Of a stretch of DNA of 64,000 nt, positions 24,996 to 37,282 are shown in pieces. The translations under genes and the position numbers were made by a program. Positions within the stretch are counted from its first letter, which is position 1. Each line of letters starts with the position of its first letter. A model generated the notes under the pieces. The model was not told where the DNA came from. It was given only the letters and a program-made list of their open reading frames with translations, and ran no database searches. This stretch comes from Linnemannia hyalina (taxonomy: Eukaryota > Mortierellomycota > Mortierellomycetes > Mortierellales > Mortierellaceae), in the NCBI GenBank assembly GCA_019671135.1, contig JAHRHY010000002.1, positions 3,673,501 to 3,737,500 on the forward strand, written 5' to 3'.

Positions 24996-27170
24996 ATGGC
25001 CTCGCAACCAAGAGGCGGCACTGGCTATCATAGCCAGAATCAAAGCCCAATCGCATCTGGAGCAAGGTCAGGACCAGGATCGGCGATGGCGAGTCCAGCA
25101 GGCAGTGTGCTCCTCCCACCAGTCGAGATTGACGTCAGTCCCGCGCAGTCCTCACGTTCGACTTACTCGGCCTCTTCTTCCTATCGACGCGCACACAACG
25201 ACAATGATGGTGAATACGACGAAAAACAGCAACACCAACCACCCACGTTATCATCCAGGAAACAAGCAGGCGCGTCCAGGACAGGTGGAGGCGGCAGTAG
25301 GGTACACCCTAATGGCGGAGATCCATATGGTAGTGAGATGCTGGGTGTTCCTAGACGAGAGAATAACTTGAGGCGGTCGGCGAGTCAATTAAGTCTTCAG
25401 GTCAAGAAGCATGGGTGGTTTGGTCGTCTACGTCGATCACCCAACTTTATTCTCTTTACCGTCTTTCTCGCCCTCTTTGTCGACATGGCCACCGTACGTA
25501 CTTTTGTTCCTGTTTCTTATTCTTCATATTATCCAACAGAAAAAGATGGAAAAGAAAAAAGAAAAAAAGACGCGCTTCTAACATTCTCTCACGAAATGGA
25601 TACGTACAGTACGGAATTATAGTCCCGATTATCCCATTCATCGTCTCGGAAAAGATGGACGGAGGGGCGACCGACACAGGACTACTACTCGCCGTCTACG
25701 CCGTCGGAATCTTACTATCGTCTCCTCTCTTTGGCGTCCTGGGCGACCATTTCGTCTCACGTCGGGTTCCCATGTTGATCGGTCTTCTCGGTATGCTCCT
25801 CTCGACGGTGTTGTTCATGCTCGCGACCAACTTTTATGTCTTTTTGCTTGCTCGGCTTCTCCAGGGTGTTGCTGGTGGGTCGGTCTGGACGCTGGGGCTG
25901 GCTTTGATTACGGATGTCTTCCCGGCGAATGTTCTGGGCGTCCAGATGGGGAAGGCTCTTGTGGGGTATACGCTTGGGTTGATGATGGGTCCTCCTCTAG
26001 GAGGGATTCTGTACGAGCGAGGTGGATACCGGGCGCCCTTCATCTTTTGCTGCGCCATCACCGTGATCGATCTTGCGTGCCGTGCCTTGATCATCGAAGA
26101 GCGCGAAGAGATTGTGAAAGCACTCCGCATCCAGGGCAAGCAAGAGGAGGCAACCGAAGAGGAAGCCGAAGTCGTGGCGACCAGAAAGAACCAACGATTG
26201 GAGGAAAGCACCAGCTTCTGGGAGTTGATCAAGAACAAGCGTCTGATGGCCTGTGTCATTGTCACGGCGTGCAACTCATTTGTGTTCTCGGGTGCTGAGC
26301 CGACAGTGCCGTTGCATCTCGCCAGTGCGTTTAATCTTACCTCTGAGCGGATTGGGCTTGTCTTTATGGCCTTCTCCCTCCCTACCCTTACCGCGCCCAT
26401 CTCAGGTATGTCCCATCTTGTTGATTTTGGTTAAGAATAGTTTTTTTTAATGGAGTATGTGGACAGGGAAACGATCTAACACCATATCCCTACTTCCGAT
26501 CTTGTACAATATAGGCGCATTGTCGGATAGGTTCGGCGCAAAGATAATGTGCGTCGTCGCGATCGTCCTCTGCGGCACAGCTGTAATCCTAACAGGCGCC
26601 TACCAACAATCTCTCCCCATGATCATCTTCCTCTTCACCATCATTGGCACCACCGGCACCGCCATCCTCACCCCAGTCCTCGGCGAGATCTCGGCCGTCG
26701 TCCGAACCACCGGTGCCGGTGACGGATTCGCACGCGCTTATGCAATGTTCAACATGGCCTTCTCTCTCGGCGTTCTCGTCGGTCCTGTGGTCTGTGGAGT
26801 TGTGTATGAGCGATTTGGGTTTAGAGCGATCTGTCTGACGATGAGTGGGTCGTTGTTCTTGAGCCTCCCCGTGGCGGCCTTTTGGCTCGGAGGCGTGGGG
26901 CAAAAGCAAAAGGATTTGCAAAAGTATAAGGAGGATGAGGCGGCGCGGCGGAAGGGTACATCTGGGGGATTGACGCGATCAAAGTATAGTTTGGAGTTTC
27001 GGACGATTGCCGAGGAGGAGGAGGGAGGAGTGCCAAGTGATAGGCTTTCGCCGGGGGAGGAGTCGTTGGTGGAGAAGATAGATGATGGAGAAGGAAAGGA
27101 TGGGGGAAAGGGGTTGGTGGGTTTGAGGGGGTCTAGAGAGGATATCCTCAAATCTGCACGTCTTGACTAG
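24996..27170 (+). CDS. Major facilitator superfamily transporter (DHA1 / SLC18-like)
   Basis: Three exons, 24996-25493, 25610-26405 and 26515-27170; 649 residues. A 150-residue Ser/Gly/Pro-rich cytosolic N-tail precedes helix 1 (FILFTVFLALFVDMATYGII, spliced after ATG-GCC-ACC). About twelve hydrophobic segments follow. The MFS loop 2-3 signature GDHFVSRRVPML and its second-half counterpart ALSDRFGAKIM are present, as is the helix-5 motif GPPLGGILYERGG typical of drug:H+ antiporters. The central loop (about 365-405) is charged (EEREEIVKALRIQGKQEEAT). The start VDMATYGIIVPIIP resembles vesicular amine transporters and fungal DHA1 members. It probably exports organic cations or amines by proton exchange; the substrate is unknown. 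Confidence 0.82.
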
Positions 27171-27406
27171 CTAGGAGTTTTGTTTGTTGTTGTTTTTACA
27201 GCAAATTCAATGTACATTTCACCCATCTGCTTTTAATGGGCTAGAAGTACACAAGAAGACATACCGTCCAAAAATAACACTTAAAAAAAAAAAAAAAGAG
27301 AACGATGTGCATGGACTATGATGATTTTTAATGTGGCTAAAGAAAAAAAGGAGGTAAAGAAAATGCTAATGATATCGTGCAAAAGAAATTGATGCAAGGG
27401 GATGAC

Positions 27407-28679
27407 TTAGAAAAGAGTATCCTCTTGGCGAAGGTACTCTCCGATATCGGCCTGGTGGAAGACAACGATGGCGGTGGGCTCCATCTTGCGGGTGTCGGAT
27501 GTTGAGCGGGCAGTGACGCCAAAGCCGAGGGGCACATCCGTCATCGAGTAGACAATGACTCCCTGGTGCTCTGGGGTATCTTCGGTGACACGACCAATAT
27601 GAGCCTTCACGACGTGGTTACCATACAGGAAGGGCATCTCACCGTTGGGCTTAATCCACACCTTGTGCTATTGTTCGTTGGAATTGATGAATAGGTGGTA
27701 GGTATGTTAGAAGCTGTTGCATTTGTCCATACTGTCGCCGAGGCTGTCAATAGTTGGCACTTGTAGGTCCCGCTGTTGTTCGCAGTGACTGAGTCGTGTT
27801 CATGTTTGCAGGCTCCTTGGTTCAATTGGTTCATGGGTTGTTACAAGGTGTCTACAACCCATGAGTTGCCAGAAGGTGACTATGGCCCATACTGCCATAT
27901 CTGCTTTCAGAGTCCTGCTTTCCTGTCTGCTGTGATTATTTGGTGCCCAATGGGTGTCAAGGACGTCCTTTGAGCGACGTAGTTGATACACTCAATTTCC
28001 TGAACAAGAGCTGCTGTCCTGCTCGACTTTGAATCTTCTCCAGAACAATCGCAATGATCTTGATTTGTTAACTTGGATATCCTGACTTCTCAACAAAAAC
28101 ATGCCCCAGCTGACAGGCAGGAAAGTCCTAGAATGAGCCATGGGTAGTGAATTTACCTTGGCGTATTGTGCGATGTATTCGAGGCAGGTGACGTGCATGC
28201 GGAACTTTCCAGTCTTTGTGAACTTTCCGAAGCAGATACCGAGCGAAATCAACTGATCACGTCCGACACTCGTTGCCTTGCGCATCACCGACTCACTGTC
28301 ATCAAAGAAGGGGAATAATGGTCAGTATATTTTTCCGTTTTTCAAACATCCTGAGAGGATACTATTAGAATGACAAGCCGTTGATCCTTACCTAACGTAG
28401 TATACACGGTCGCGGTGGAGACGGAAGCAGTAGGTCTCATCGCCACGGTCGATCAAGTGGGTGATATTGCGTCCGATGCTATTCAGGTTGAGAAGCAAAG
28501 AGGGTCCAGTTATTAGCAGAGTGTCTTTTTTGGGTCCCTTTCCTTGCAAAATGGTGGCAAACAAACAAGCTGACTGGCTGTTGTATGTTGTGCAGAGTGT
28601 TATTGTTGGTGTTGTTGACGTACTATTTTGCCAACTTCTCGAAGAAGGTTTTTGTCTCGAGTTCAGTCAATGGTCTCAT
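27407..28679 (-). CDS. NIP7: 60S ribosome subunit biogenesis protein NIP7
   Basis: Four exons: 28679-28624, 28478-28392, 28295-28157 and 27667-27407; 180 residues, the length of human NIP7. NIP7 binds pre-27S rRNA with Nop8/Nop53 partners during large-subunit assembly. The start [18 protein letters not shown], then [36 protein letters not shown], and the PUA domain with [32 protein letters not shown] and [20 protein letters not shown] are diagnostic. Intron 3 (27668-28156) is 489 nt, several times longer than most introns here, and holds a perfect 11-bp inverted repeat. Divergent from ISU1. Confidence 0.95.
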
Positions 28680-29221
28680 TCCGGCGTTGTCTGTCCAGTG
28701 TCGAGGGAGGTGATGTGTGATGGAGTGACGGAGAGGAGAGGAGAGGAGAGGTGTGGAGTGATGCGAATGAATAAAAGGCACAAAGGAAGCAACAAAGAAG
28801 TTTGTCTGAACCAAGGCAATATCCAAGAGTGAGTGCGACTAGCTTTTTTTTTCTTTTTTTTTTTCTTCCTTGTTGCTTTGTTGTTCGAAAGTGATGGGGT
28901 AATTGCACAGTCACACAGATAGGAAACACACACACGGATCAAGCAAGAAGTGGCTTAGGATACGTTGTCAATTGTGCAAGTACAGATCTTCCTGCTAAAA
29001 TCTCCTTTCCCAGCCTAGGTCCTCCCTCAGACTCTGTCATGGGAGTGTAAGGTGAGTAACACTTCTCCGCTCTCTGTCTGTCTCTGTGTCTCTCGTCTAT
29101 ATTCTTCCTCTTCTTATCCTCCCTTCTTTTTTGTAGCCCTTCTTTTCTTCCTTCCTCCCTCTCCTCTCTCCTACACATACACACATACACACACACACTC
29201 ACACTCACACACACTCACATC
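28680..29221. promoter_or_regulatory. Divergent NIP7 / ISU1 promoter
   Basis: A 542-bp space between two divergent start codons. It contains a poly-T run near 28843-28864 and a CACACA microsatellite directly before the ISU1 start (29176-29216). No TATA box is obvious. Confidence 0.45.
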
Positions 29222-30171
29222 ATGCTTCGCACTACCATCTTCAACGCCTCCCGCTCCCTCTTTGCAAAGCCCTCGGCCGCTATCGCCGTCCGCTCCTACC
29301 ACCCCAAGGTACCCCTCTATTCCTACTCCTATTCACACTCATATTGCCCCTTTAAACGAACACCAACCAACTGACCGTGAATGGAAATGCAATGAAAAAT
29401 TAGGTCATTGACCACTATGAGCGTCCCCGCAACGTCGGATCCTTCAACAAGGCCGATCCCTTTGTCGGCACCGGTCTCGTCGGCGCACCCGCCTGCGGTG
29501 ATGTCATGAAGCTCCAAATCAAGGTCGACGAGGCATCAGGCAAGATTGTCGACGTCAAGTTCAAGACCTTTGGATGTGGCTCTGCCATTGCTTCGTCGAG
29601 TTATATGACCGAGCGCGTCCGCGGTATGACTCTTGAGGATGCCGGTTCTATCAAGAACACCGAGATTGCCAAAGAGCTCTGCCTCCCCCCCGTCAAGCTC
29701 CACTGCTCCAGTAAGTTACTTTGTTTGTAGTTGGTTCTTATCTGATTGTGTCAGTGTGGCATTTTTTTTTGTCTGTCTATTTGCGCAGTGACACTTAAAA
29801 AAGATCGACAGGCAACAGCGCAGACTACCAGGCTGTCAACAGCAACAGGAAAGGATAAAAACAACAACAACAACAACCTTTGAGAGCAACATCAACACCA
29901 ACAGCTGCATAGAACAACCGGGCAGACAGACAACTTGATTGTCAATAAGGAACTACAAAAGGAAAAAAAAAAAGAGAGAACAACAGCGCAGTCAACCAAG
30001 TTGGAACAAGGGAAGCAACAACCAAACTGATCTTCACACACCCTGGATCCTTTCTAACCATCTCAAACACACTCTCTTATATATATGATAATAGTGCTGG
30101 CGGAGGATGCGATCAAGTCGGCTATCAGCGACTACAAGCGCAAGCGCGCTGCTGCCACCGCATCGGCCTAA
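29222..30171 (+). CDS. ISU1: Mitochondrial iron-sulfur cluster scaffold
   Basis: Three exons, 29222-29308, 29404-29710 and 30095-30171; 156 residues. The first exon is a mitochondrial presequence (MLRTTIFNASRSLFAKPSAA, no acidic residues). The scaffold domain starts at YHPKVIDHYERPRNVGSF; the three cluster cysteines are in GAPACGDVMK, KTFGCGSAIASSS and PPVKLHCS, and the Hsc20/Ssq1-type site LPPVK is present. The chaperone and frataxin-interacting region SMLAEDAIKSAISDYKRKR closes the protein. The second intron splits the Met codon after HCS and is 384 nt, with an (ACA)n run near 29862. Confidence 0.96.
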
Positions 30172-30952
30172 ACGACCTTCAACGCTTTAGCTGGAAAAAA
30201 GAAGCCCAAAAAATATCGCCAACCGAAGTTGCCCGATAGCTCAACAAACCCAACAACATAACACAACACAACGCAACCACTCCACTCCTCTTCCCCAACC
30301 TTCAGCCAAGTCAGCCCACCTTTATCGCAACAACCAGCAGCAATAACCGAGAACCATATACAACGGCAACCATACACCCTGTCCTTTTACTTTTTTTTTC
30401 GCTCTACGACCATGTATTTTACAACACTCACCCAGTAACACCACCAACTCCCACCATCTCAAAAGAACACTTTTTTTTGTTTGCAGGAACTCTCTCTACC
30501 CTTTTCGACTGGATCGATCTGATAACGGATAAGCAACAACAGGACAAGCACAAGGACTGAGCGATACCTGTCTGGGTCTTATGGATCTCGGTGTGGCGTT
30601 TCTCGAAAATGATCCGCCCCTCCCACCTCCCCGCGAATCATTATGGTTTTGCTATCCACTTTTCATTCCGTGTAAATAAACGAACTTGTTTTTTCTCATT
30701 CGACCGCACCAGTGAATACCTCTCCGTTCCTGTCTGAAAACGCTTGTCTGGGAACAGACCACAAAAAACATGAACACTGACGATCGCAAACAGAAAATAA
30801 GAATTGCTGAGAGAGACCCTGTGTATGAGTCTCAGACTTTGAGCTGCAGTGTTCCAGGGGATCATGCAGTCCCATCTATTTTTTTCTTGTTTTGTTTTAT
30901 TTTCATTGTCACAAAAGAAGAGGGTATGTTCTATGAATGTTCTGTGAATGTT
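30172..30952. other. Convergent 3' region ISU1 / F-box gene
   Basis: CA-rich 3' flank of ISU1 followed by the 3' flank of the minus-strand F-box/LRR gene. No supported gene. Confidence 0.5.
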
Positions 30953-33900
30953 TTACAATGAGCAGGAAAGAAGGAGATCCTGTGGGGTATCATCCCCGCG
31001 GTGGTAGCGCATGTTCTTGAAGACATAGACACACCGCAGACTTTCAAATCGATCATTCTCTGCATCCTCCTTTGCCAACTTGGCCTGCTCCGCTGCCTGT
31101 GCCTGCTCCTCCTCCAATGCAATCGCACTGTCGACACTCTGGCAACGCACCCTGTCCGTAGTAGGAGTGGGCTCTGGCTTGTTGTCCTTGTTGTTGTCCA
31201 CGGAAACATCCGAGCCAACAAACGCGGGGGTGGTAACGTTGTTATCGGACTGCAATGCTGCCACTGCGGCCGCGGCCTTGGCCTTAGCTTCCTCTGCCTC
31301 GACCTCGAGTATGAGAGCCCTGGCTTGGGCCTCCTTCTCCTCTGCCTCGGCTTGCCTCTTTTTGACGACAAGACGAAGACGTTGGAGTTCTGCCTGGAAG
31401 GAGATATGACGGGTCTTGCGCTCCCACTCGAATGGGCTCTTGAGGGGGCAGCCTTCCAATCCAAGCTTCCATGCATCGTACTCCGAGATGGTCTGGCGAC
31501 AGAGGAAGACCTTGCGGAGAGTGGGAATCGAGTAGAGACCGTCGAGCATGGAGCGGTTGTCGAAGAAGACGGTCGATTCGAATTTGAGGTAGGTGAGGGA
31601 TGAGAACCAGGTCTGGAAGAAGTCGGTAACGGTAGTGGCGGTCGAGTTCATGAACCAGTAGCCCTTGAGGGTGAGCGAGCGAACTGGAGAGTTGAAGGTA
31701 GAAGGAGTGGTCGAAAGGGCGTCTCTGGCCGAGGTGACGGAGCGGGAGACTCTGCCGACGTCGAGGTGGACGTTGGTCAACTTGGGGCATCCGAGGAGCA
31801 GACAGGGGCGGAAGAGGTGGGCTGGTCTGCCTTTCAAGAGGAGGGTGTGAAGACGAGGCAACTTCCACGTCCTGGTAGTTCCAATGGAAAGAATAAAGAG
31901 AGAATGTTGTGTGAGAAGGCATGTTGCTTCTGTTTGTTGTGCGACCATGACAAACGAAACAAATGAAAAAAAAAAAAAAAAAAAAAAAAAAAACTTACCA
32001 GTTCCAAGAGGGGTGAGTAAGGTACTCTTGATACATCTCGTCGACAACGTGGACACCCATGTCAGGCACGATACACTCGAGGCGAAGAGACTGAAGCCGT
32101 GGGGAGTAGGCTAGAGACTCATAATTGAAGAGATCGCAGGCAGAGCCGACAAGAACCAGCTCCTCAAGACAAGGCAGGTGCCAGTGCACCTTCAGCGCAC
32201 AAGGAGTCTGGATGATCAAAGGCTGTTCCATTTTACCATCACGCAAACGCAGGGTCTTGAGGCTAGGACAGTAGGACAAGAAAAAGGTGTCGTTGGTGAG
32301 GGCGTCGGGACAGTCATGACGAAGGTCCAACACCGTGAGCTGAGACATGTAGCAGAACTGGCTCAAGGGAAGAGCATCGTCCGAGATAAAGAGACGGATG
32401 ACAATCGACTCGAGACTGTCCATGAAGGCCGTGCATATATTCTGAAGCACAGGGTGAAGGAACCCGTCCCTGTAACTAATGAGGTTGACCTTGCGCAGGG
32501 GGATAGGATCCTCGCCAGGACCATAGTGTCCACCATGGCTTCTGCCGCCACCCAGACTTGTCGACGCGCCAGCAACACCGGCTTTGCACAGCTCCTCGTA
32601 GATGTCCCGGTCCTGCTGCTCCTCGATCGCAAACTCGAAGAGTGTCGGGTCAAAGATTCTAGACGAGAACTTTTCCAGGCTACGACACTTCTTCAAAAGC
32701 CCAGCCTGATCCCACCCAGCCTCAGGCCACTCCTCGTAAAAGGACCGCAGCCGCTTGACACTCTGGACAGGCGTATCCTTGAGGTAATGGCGAAACCTCT
32801 CCCAGTGGTGGAACTGGATAATCGTAGGGTTCGACTGCGCCTTGAGCAACTCCACATATCGACTGCTATAGGTGATGTTTTCCGAGTCAGAAGGGTGAAT
32901 CCATGAGTAAGGGGGCTCAATCTCGACAAGTCCAGGACCGACGCGTCCTGGCCCAGGTCCAAAGAGCTCTGCATGGGCTTGAAGGAACTTGACGCCGTCG
33001 GGGGTAGGGTCAAAGACGGGAGGTGCAGGCTGTGCGGGTTCCTCTGGGGTCTCCTCCTGTGCGGGTGTCTGCTCCTGCTCCTGAAGTACAACATCGTTCA
33101 CCTCCTCTGGGACAACCACCACTTCCTCCTCTACAGGAACAACCTCTTCTTCAGGAGCAACCTCTTCTTCCTCCTGTGCCTCCTCACTCTCCAACACAGT
33201 CGTCTCCCAAAACTGGTCATGTCCTTCAGGGTCGCCGAGTAAAAAAAGAATATCTGCCATGGCAGACTCGGGTTCAAATTCTTCCTCAGGATCGCCCACC
33301 AACGCCAAGATGTAAGCCATGGCCTCCTCGGGTTCATACTCGGACGTTCCAGTGTCTCTGATTCGAGTCGACTCTGTAAACATACGCAGCATGACCTCCG
33401 ACTCAATCTCATATATGTGGTCATAGATGGGTACTGCGGGACCATGCTCAGCAGTGGCGACCGCCTCAAGCTCCGCGGGCAATGCAGCCAGATCGACCAT
33501 ACCGTCTCCCTCTTCCTCTACTGGTACCTCCTCCACTACCGCAGGAACGGCAATCGTCTCATCAACCACCGCCACCACAGGCATCACCTCTGCAGCCACC
33601 GCGTCCCCTTCAACCATGACCTCATCCTCTCCTCCGTCCTGTGTTTGTGCACGTTCTGGGAGAACATAATCCATCTCGATCGCCATGAAACCACCAAGAG
33701 CCTCATCGAAAGTCTGCTCCTCCAGTAGCACAGGCTCTGGCCAAACGTAGGCGGCAGCATCAGCGGCCAGACTCTCGGCAAGGATCTCATCGAGGATTTC
33801 GTCGAGCGTCTTCTCTGCTGGGACTGGAGGGGCATCATAATTCTCTTCGCTCGTTTCCTCCACTACTGCGATGGGCTGGTCTGCCATGGGTTCAACTGTT

Positions 33901-34823
33901 GTTGCCTCGACTGTTGGTGCTTCGACTGGCTCGACGGCAGGTTCTGGTGTTGGTTCTGGGATGGCAGGCTCTGTGAGAGGGTCGGCTGCGGGCTCTGGCG
34001 TAAGATTTGCGACAGGATCGACAGTGGGTTCGATATCTTGAGTGACAGGAGCGGCCTCAACTTCTGCGACAAGTGCATCAGCAGCAACAATATCCGGAAC
34101 CTCAGCAACTTGGACCTCCTCGTTGACTGCTGCTAGTTCTAGTTCTTCTACTAGTCCTGCTGCTAGTTCTGCTGCAGGTTCTGCTGCTAGTTCATCCTCG
34201 GGTATATGTGAGCGCTCCTGGGGTGGTTGTTCAAGTTCGTCCACGTAGAATCTGACCCGCTGCAAGTTCCTGAGATGAGGCAACAAATCCATATAAGGTT
34301 CAATATGGGTGATAGGAATAGCCAACTTTTGAACGCGTTCCTTGTGGTGGTCCAAGAACAAGAGTCGGAAGAGTCGAAAGGCGTATTGCTCTATCTGAGT
34401 ATCGAATTCCGGCATGAGAAGTTTGAGGGTAGCAGTCCAGCGATCAAAGTCGAGGTCGCCAAGGTAGTCGATATAACAGGCCATGAGGGGCTGGTCCGAC
34501 ACAAAGGGTGAGAGGGGTTCGTCCCAGTCGACATTGAGAAAGGGGACCAGATCGTCTCCTTGCCGGCAGGAGAGGAGCAGGAGGTAGAGGAGGCGTTTCG
34601 TAGCTACATAGCCGCAGATGGAGGATGGGTAGCCGCCCTGGCGGCGGACTCGTTTAGCTTCGCGGCGTTCGAGAGTCCGGTATGGGTCGCGGTAGAGGTA
34701 TGGGAGGGTTGCGCGGAAGAAGGTCGAGTTGACGGTGAGGAGGCGGAAGAGGGTTGTGAGGTCGCCGTCGAGGTGTGAGATGATGCATGAGATGCACTCT
34801 GCTGGCAGTTGTGATTGAGCCAT
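30953..34823 (-). CDS. Large F-box / LRR-like protein with acidic Ala/Val/Glu insert
   Basis: Two exons, 34823-31999 and 31871-30953, separated by an intron with a 27-nt A/T run; 1247 residues. The N-terminus MAQSQLPAECISCIISHLDG and TTLFRLLTVNSTFFRATLPY is an F-box of the kind expanded in Mortierella-type fungi. Residues ~1-205 and ~650-1140 have the irregular leucine-rich pattern of such proteins (for example LTVLDLRHDCPDAL, LKTLRLRDG, LEELVLVGSACDL, LQSLRLE). Between them lies ~440 residues of acidic Pro/Ala/Val/Glu sequence (repeats such as EPAADPLTEPAIPEPTPEPA). Inside it an ~20-residue unit is duplicated: EPEEAMAYILALVGDPEE followed by EPESAMADILFLLGDPEG. The C-terminal 110 residues form a charged Ala/Glu/Lys/Arg coiled-coil-like helix. 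Probably an SCF adaptor; the target is unknown. Confidence 0.8.
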
Positions 34824-36293
34824 TATCGTTTTGTTATATATCGTCTCTGTGTGTTGTAAGGGTATATGAAAGGTGGAAGGGAGTGATGGTCGTGATAGAA
34901 GAGAGAGAAGGTGCGATGAAGTATGAGATATGAGGAAGGAGAGAGAGAGATGAAAAAAGTGAAGAAGAAAACGAAGAAACAGAGAGGGGGGATGAGTCTA
35001 TCTAAAGGAAAGTGAGAGGGAAGTGGAGTGCTGGTGGCGCAGACTACGGCCATGTCTCTGTCTCTGTTGTGGATGGGCCATGTTCGTGTAGGAGATTTAG
35101 TTTGCATGCGGTGGCGAAAAAGGAACAGCGGGATGCCAAATCAAAAGTGTCAACAAAATATATTTGCGAGGGAGATACTGTGGCCATAGCCATTGACATT
35201 GCACCCACTCGTCACCACTTCCTATGCATGCTCACCCTCTCTTCTCCTCGGACTAACATTTGATCCATTGCCACCCCGTCCCTTCTTTTCCCTCCTTCAT
35301 CGTGCATGCACAAACATACACACACACACAGAGGAACAATTCCCTTTTTCTTTACTTTCCTTCTTTTTTCTTTTTACCATTTCTGGTTTCTCTTTCGTGG
35401 CAAAGCTAGGCCGGGTTGTCCATTGGCACAGATGGGCTGTATCCTCTTCTATCTCCTTTTCTATTCCGACGCCATAGTCCATAGAAAGAAAGAGGCGAGG
35501 TACAAGAATGAATCCTGGACTTTTCTCATTGTCACACATGTTCAGAAACCAAGTCAACCAAGGTTCACGCCACTATCATGTCACGACACACAAAAAAAAA
35601 AGAATGGTTCGTTCTTATCTTGCTCTTGCTCAAACTGTCCGACTGTTTGACGTTGTCTGAACAACCCAGCAGTAAACTCTACTTGGGCTTAGCACATCTG
35701 AGGGGGAAAAAGACGAGGTTGGTGTCGATGGAGCTGGACGCCCATTTCCTTTGCCTTTTCAAGACATCCATTTTTTGACTTGAGCCGCAGCACTCTCCTG
35801 GAAGCAAAATTATATCGTGAGAACTGACTTGGAGGAGTAAACAAATCCTCGCCATAAAGGCAGTGAACGATCACATTACCAACATGAGCAGCACCCTGGA
35901 GAGGAGCCTAATCCCTCCTTTTTTTTCCATCTGGTGTTACCAATCCGATTAGGGAAAGAAGATGGCCAGAGGCAGGTCAATGCTGTTTGCTGGACAATGA
36001 AAAAAAAAAAAAAAAAAAGGCAGGAGGGGGTCTGGCTGCGGTTCATGCAAAATAAAGCGCACACTCCATAGACGACACCAACACCGGGAAAAATATCTTC
36101 ATCGAGCTGGCGGAACACTAGGGAACGAGAGGGAAGAACTTCTCCATTGGTAAAAGCTGCGCCCATTGACCCAGAACGGCCTATCTCTTTTGACTACACT
36201 GTCACTCTGTCTAGCGAGAGGGGGACGCTCAACTGACGCGGTAGATAGGGAATATTATTTTTCATTATTGACAACTGCACTACGTAGTGTTGT
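34824..36293. other. 1.5-kb intergenic
   Basis: F-box gene promoter with pyrimidine/purine tracts, CACACACACA near 35320, and an A18 run at about 36000-36018. No convincing coding sequence on either strand. Confidence 0.45.
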
Positions 36294-37282
36294 TTAAAGA
36301 GGGAGACGGAGAACAGAAAAATGGGTATCCTCCTGGACGATGCGGGACGAGTCAGGGAAGTTGACCTTCTCACCATAGTCAACAAAGCCCAGCTTGTTGT
36401 ACCACTTGATCAACTCGGTACGCATATACAGCACATAGACAACACACTGGGTCCGGTTCATGTTCTTCCTGGCATGGGCTAAGGCCGCCTCGACCAGCTT
36501 GCGGCCGATACCGCGGGACTGCTGGGCTGGGTCGACAGAGAAGAGACCAAGGAAGACCTGTTGGTCCTTGGGGACGGGCTCGGTGTGGGTTGAGGTATAG
36601 CCTTCCTTCTTGTACTCGCCGAAATCGGGGTAGTGCTCGGCAGGCTCGAGCTGGATGGTACCCAGGGGTTCGTTGGTCTCGGAGTCAAAGGCCAAGAGGA
36701 TGGGGTTAATCGTGTCGAGCAATGCCTCCTTCAACTCATCCACCGTAATACGCTCCTCCGTCACTATTAGGGATAGATAGAACGTGGATATGTTGGTTGG
36801 GGGTTATGGATCAATTCAACATTGTGCATTGTGTGTACGTTGGACCAAGGGGCGAGATGCCTAGAGTGTAAGGCGATCGCCGACTAGAAAGTATGATGGA
36901 CAATAAATAATGTCGAGGCGAACGTGAATCTACTATAATATGTAATCACTCACCGAGATGGGCCTCAGTAGTCCAGCCGCCCTCTAGAATACATTGATGG
37001 ACACATAATTGAGAAGTGGAGATGTTAGATAACCATGCGGTGTGGGGCGGGGAGCAATTGACACTGTCTGTGGAACACAGTTCTACTGCAGAGCAGTGAC
37101 ATAAATACTACTCTACAGCCAAACCGATCGAGCCAGTGAAAGAAACCAGCATGTGCATTTTGCATACCAGAGCGATAGGCGCGGTTGACGACCTTGTGGA
37201 TGGCCTCGACTTGGGCGATATCGTCAGCACTGGCAAGACGGACAACGACGGTTGACTTTTGTTCAGGGCGCTGGGTGGTCAT
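36294..37282 (-). CDS. GNAT-family N-acetyltransferase with 30-nt exon
   Basis: Three exons, 37282-37168, 36983-36954 and 36763-36294; 204 residues. The start MTTQRPEQKSTVVVRLASAD begins beta-1 of a GNAT fold; the 30-nt exon encodes GGWTTEAHL and is required to join VNRAYRSE to VTEERITVDELKEAL. The acetyl-CoA loop is LFSVDPAQQSRGIGRKLVEA (consensus V.P..RG.G.G.L), followed by the C-terminal LIKWYNKLGFVDYGEK typical of GNATs. The EGGWTTE element occurs in fungal GNATs acting on small molecules. Substrate unknown. Confidence 0.82.

Noticed and set aside
27668..28156. snoRNA in the long NIP7 intron
   Set aside because: No TGATGA box C with a suitably placed CTGA box D on the transcribed strand; the hairpin alone is not enough.
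21232..29221. A metabolic gene cluster around the MFS transporter
   Set aside because: Neighbours are housekeeping genes (SNF5, NIP7, ISU1); no biosynthetic enzymes are present.
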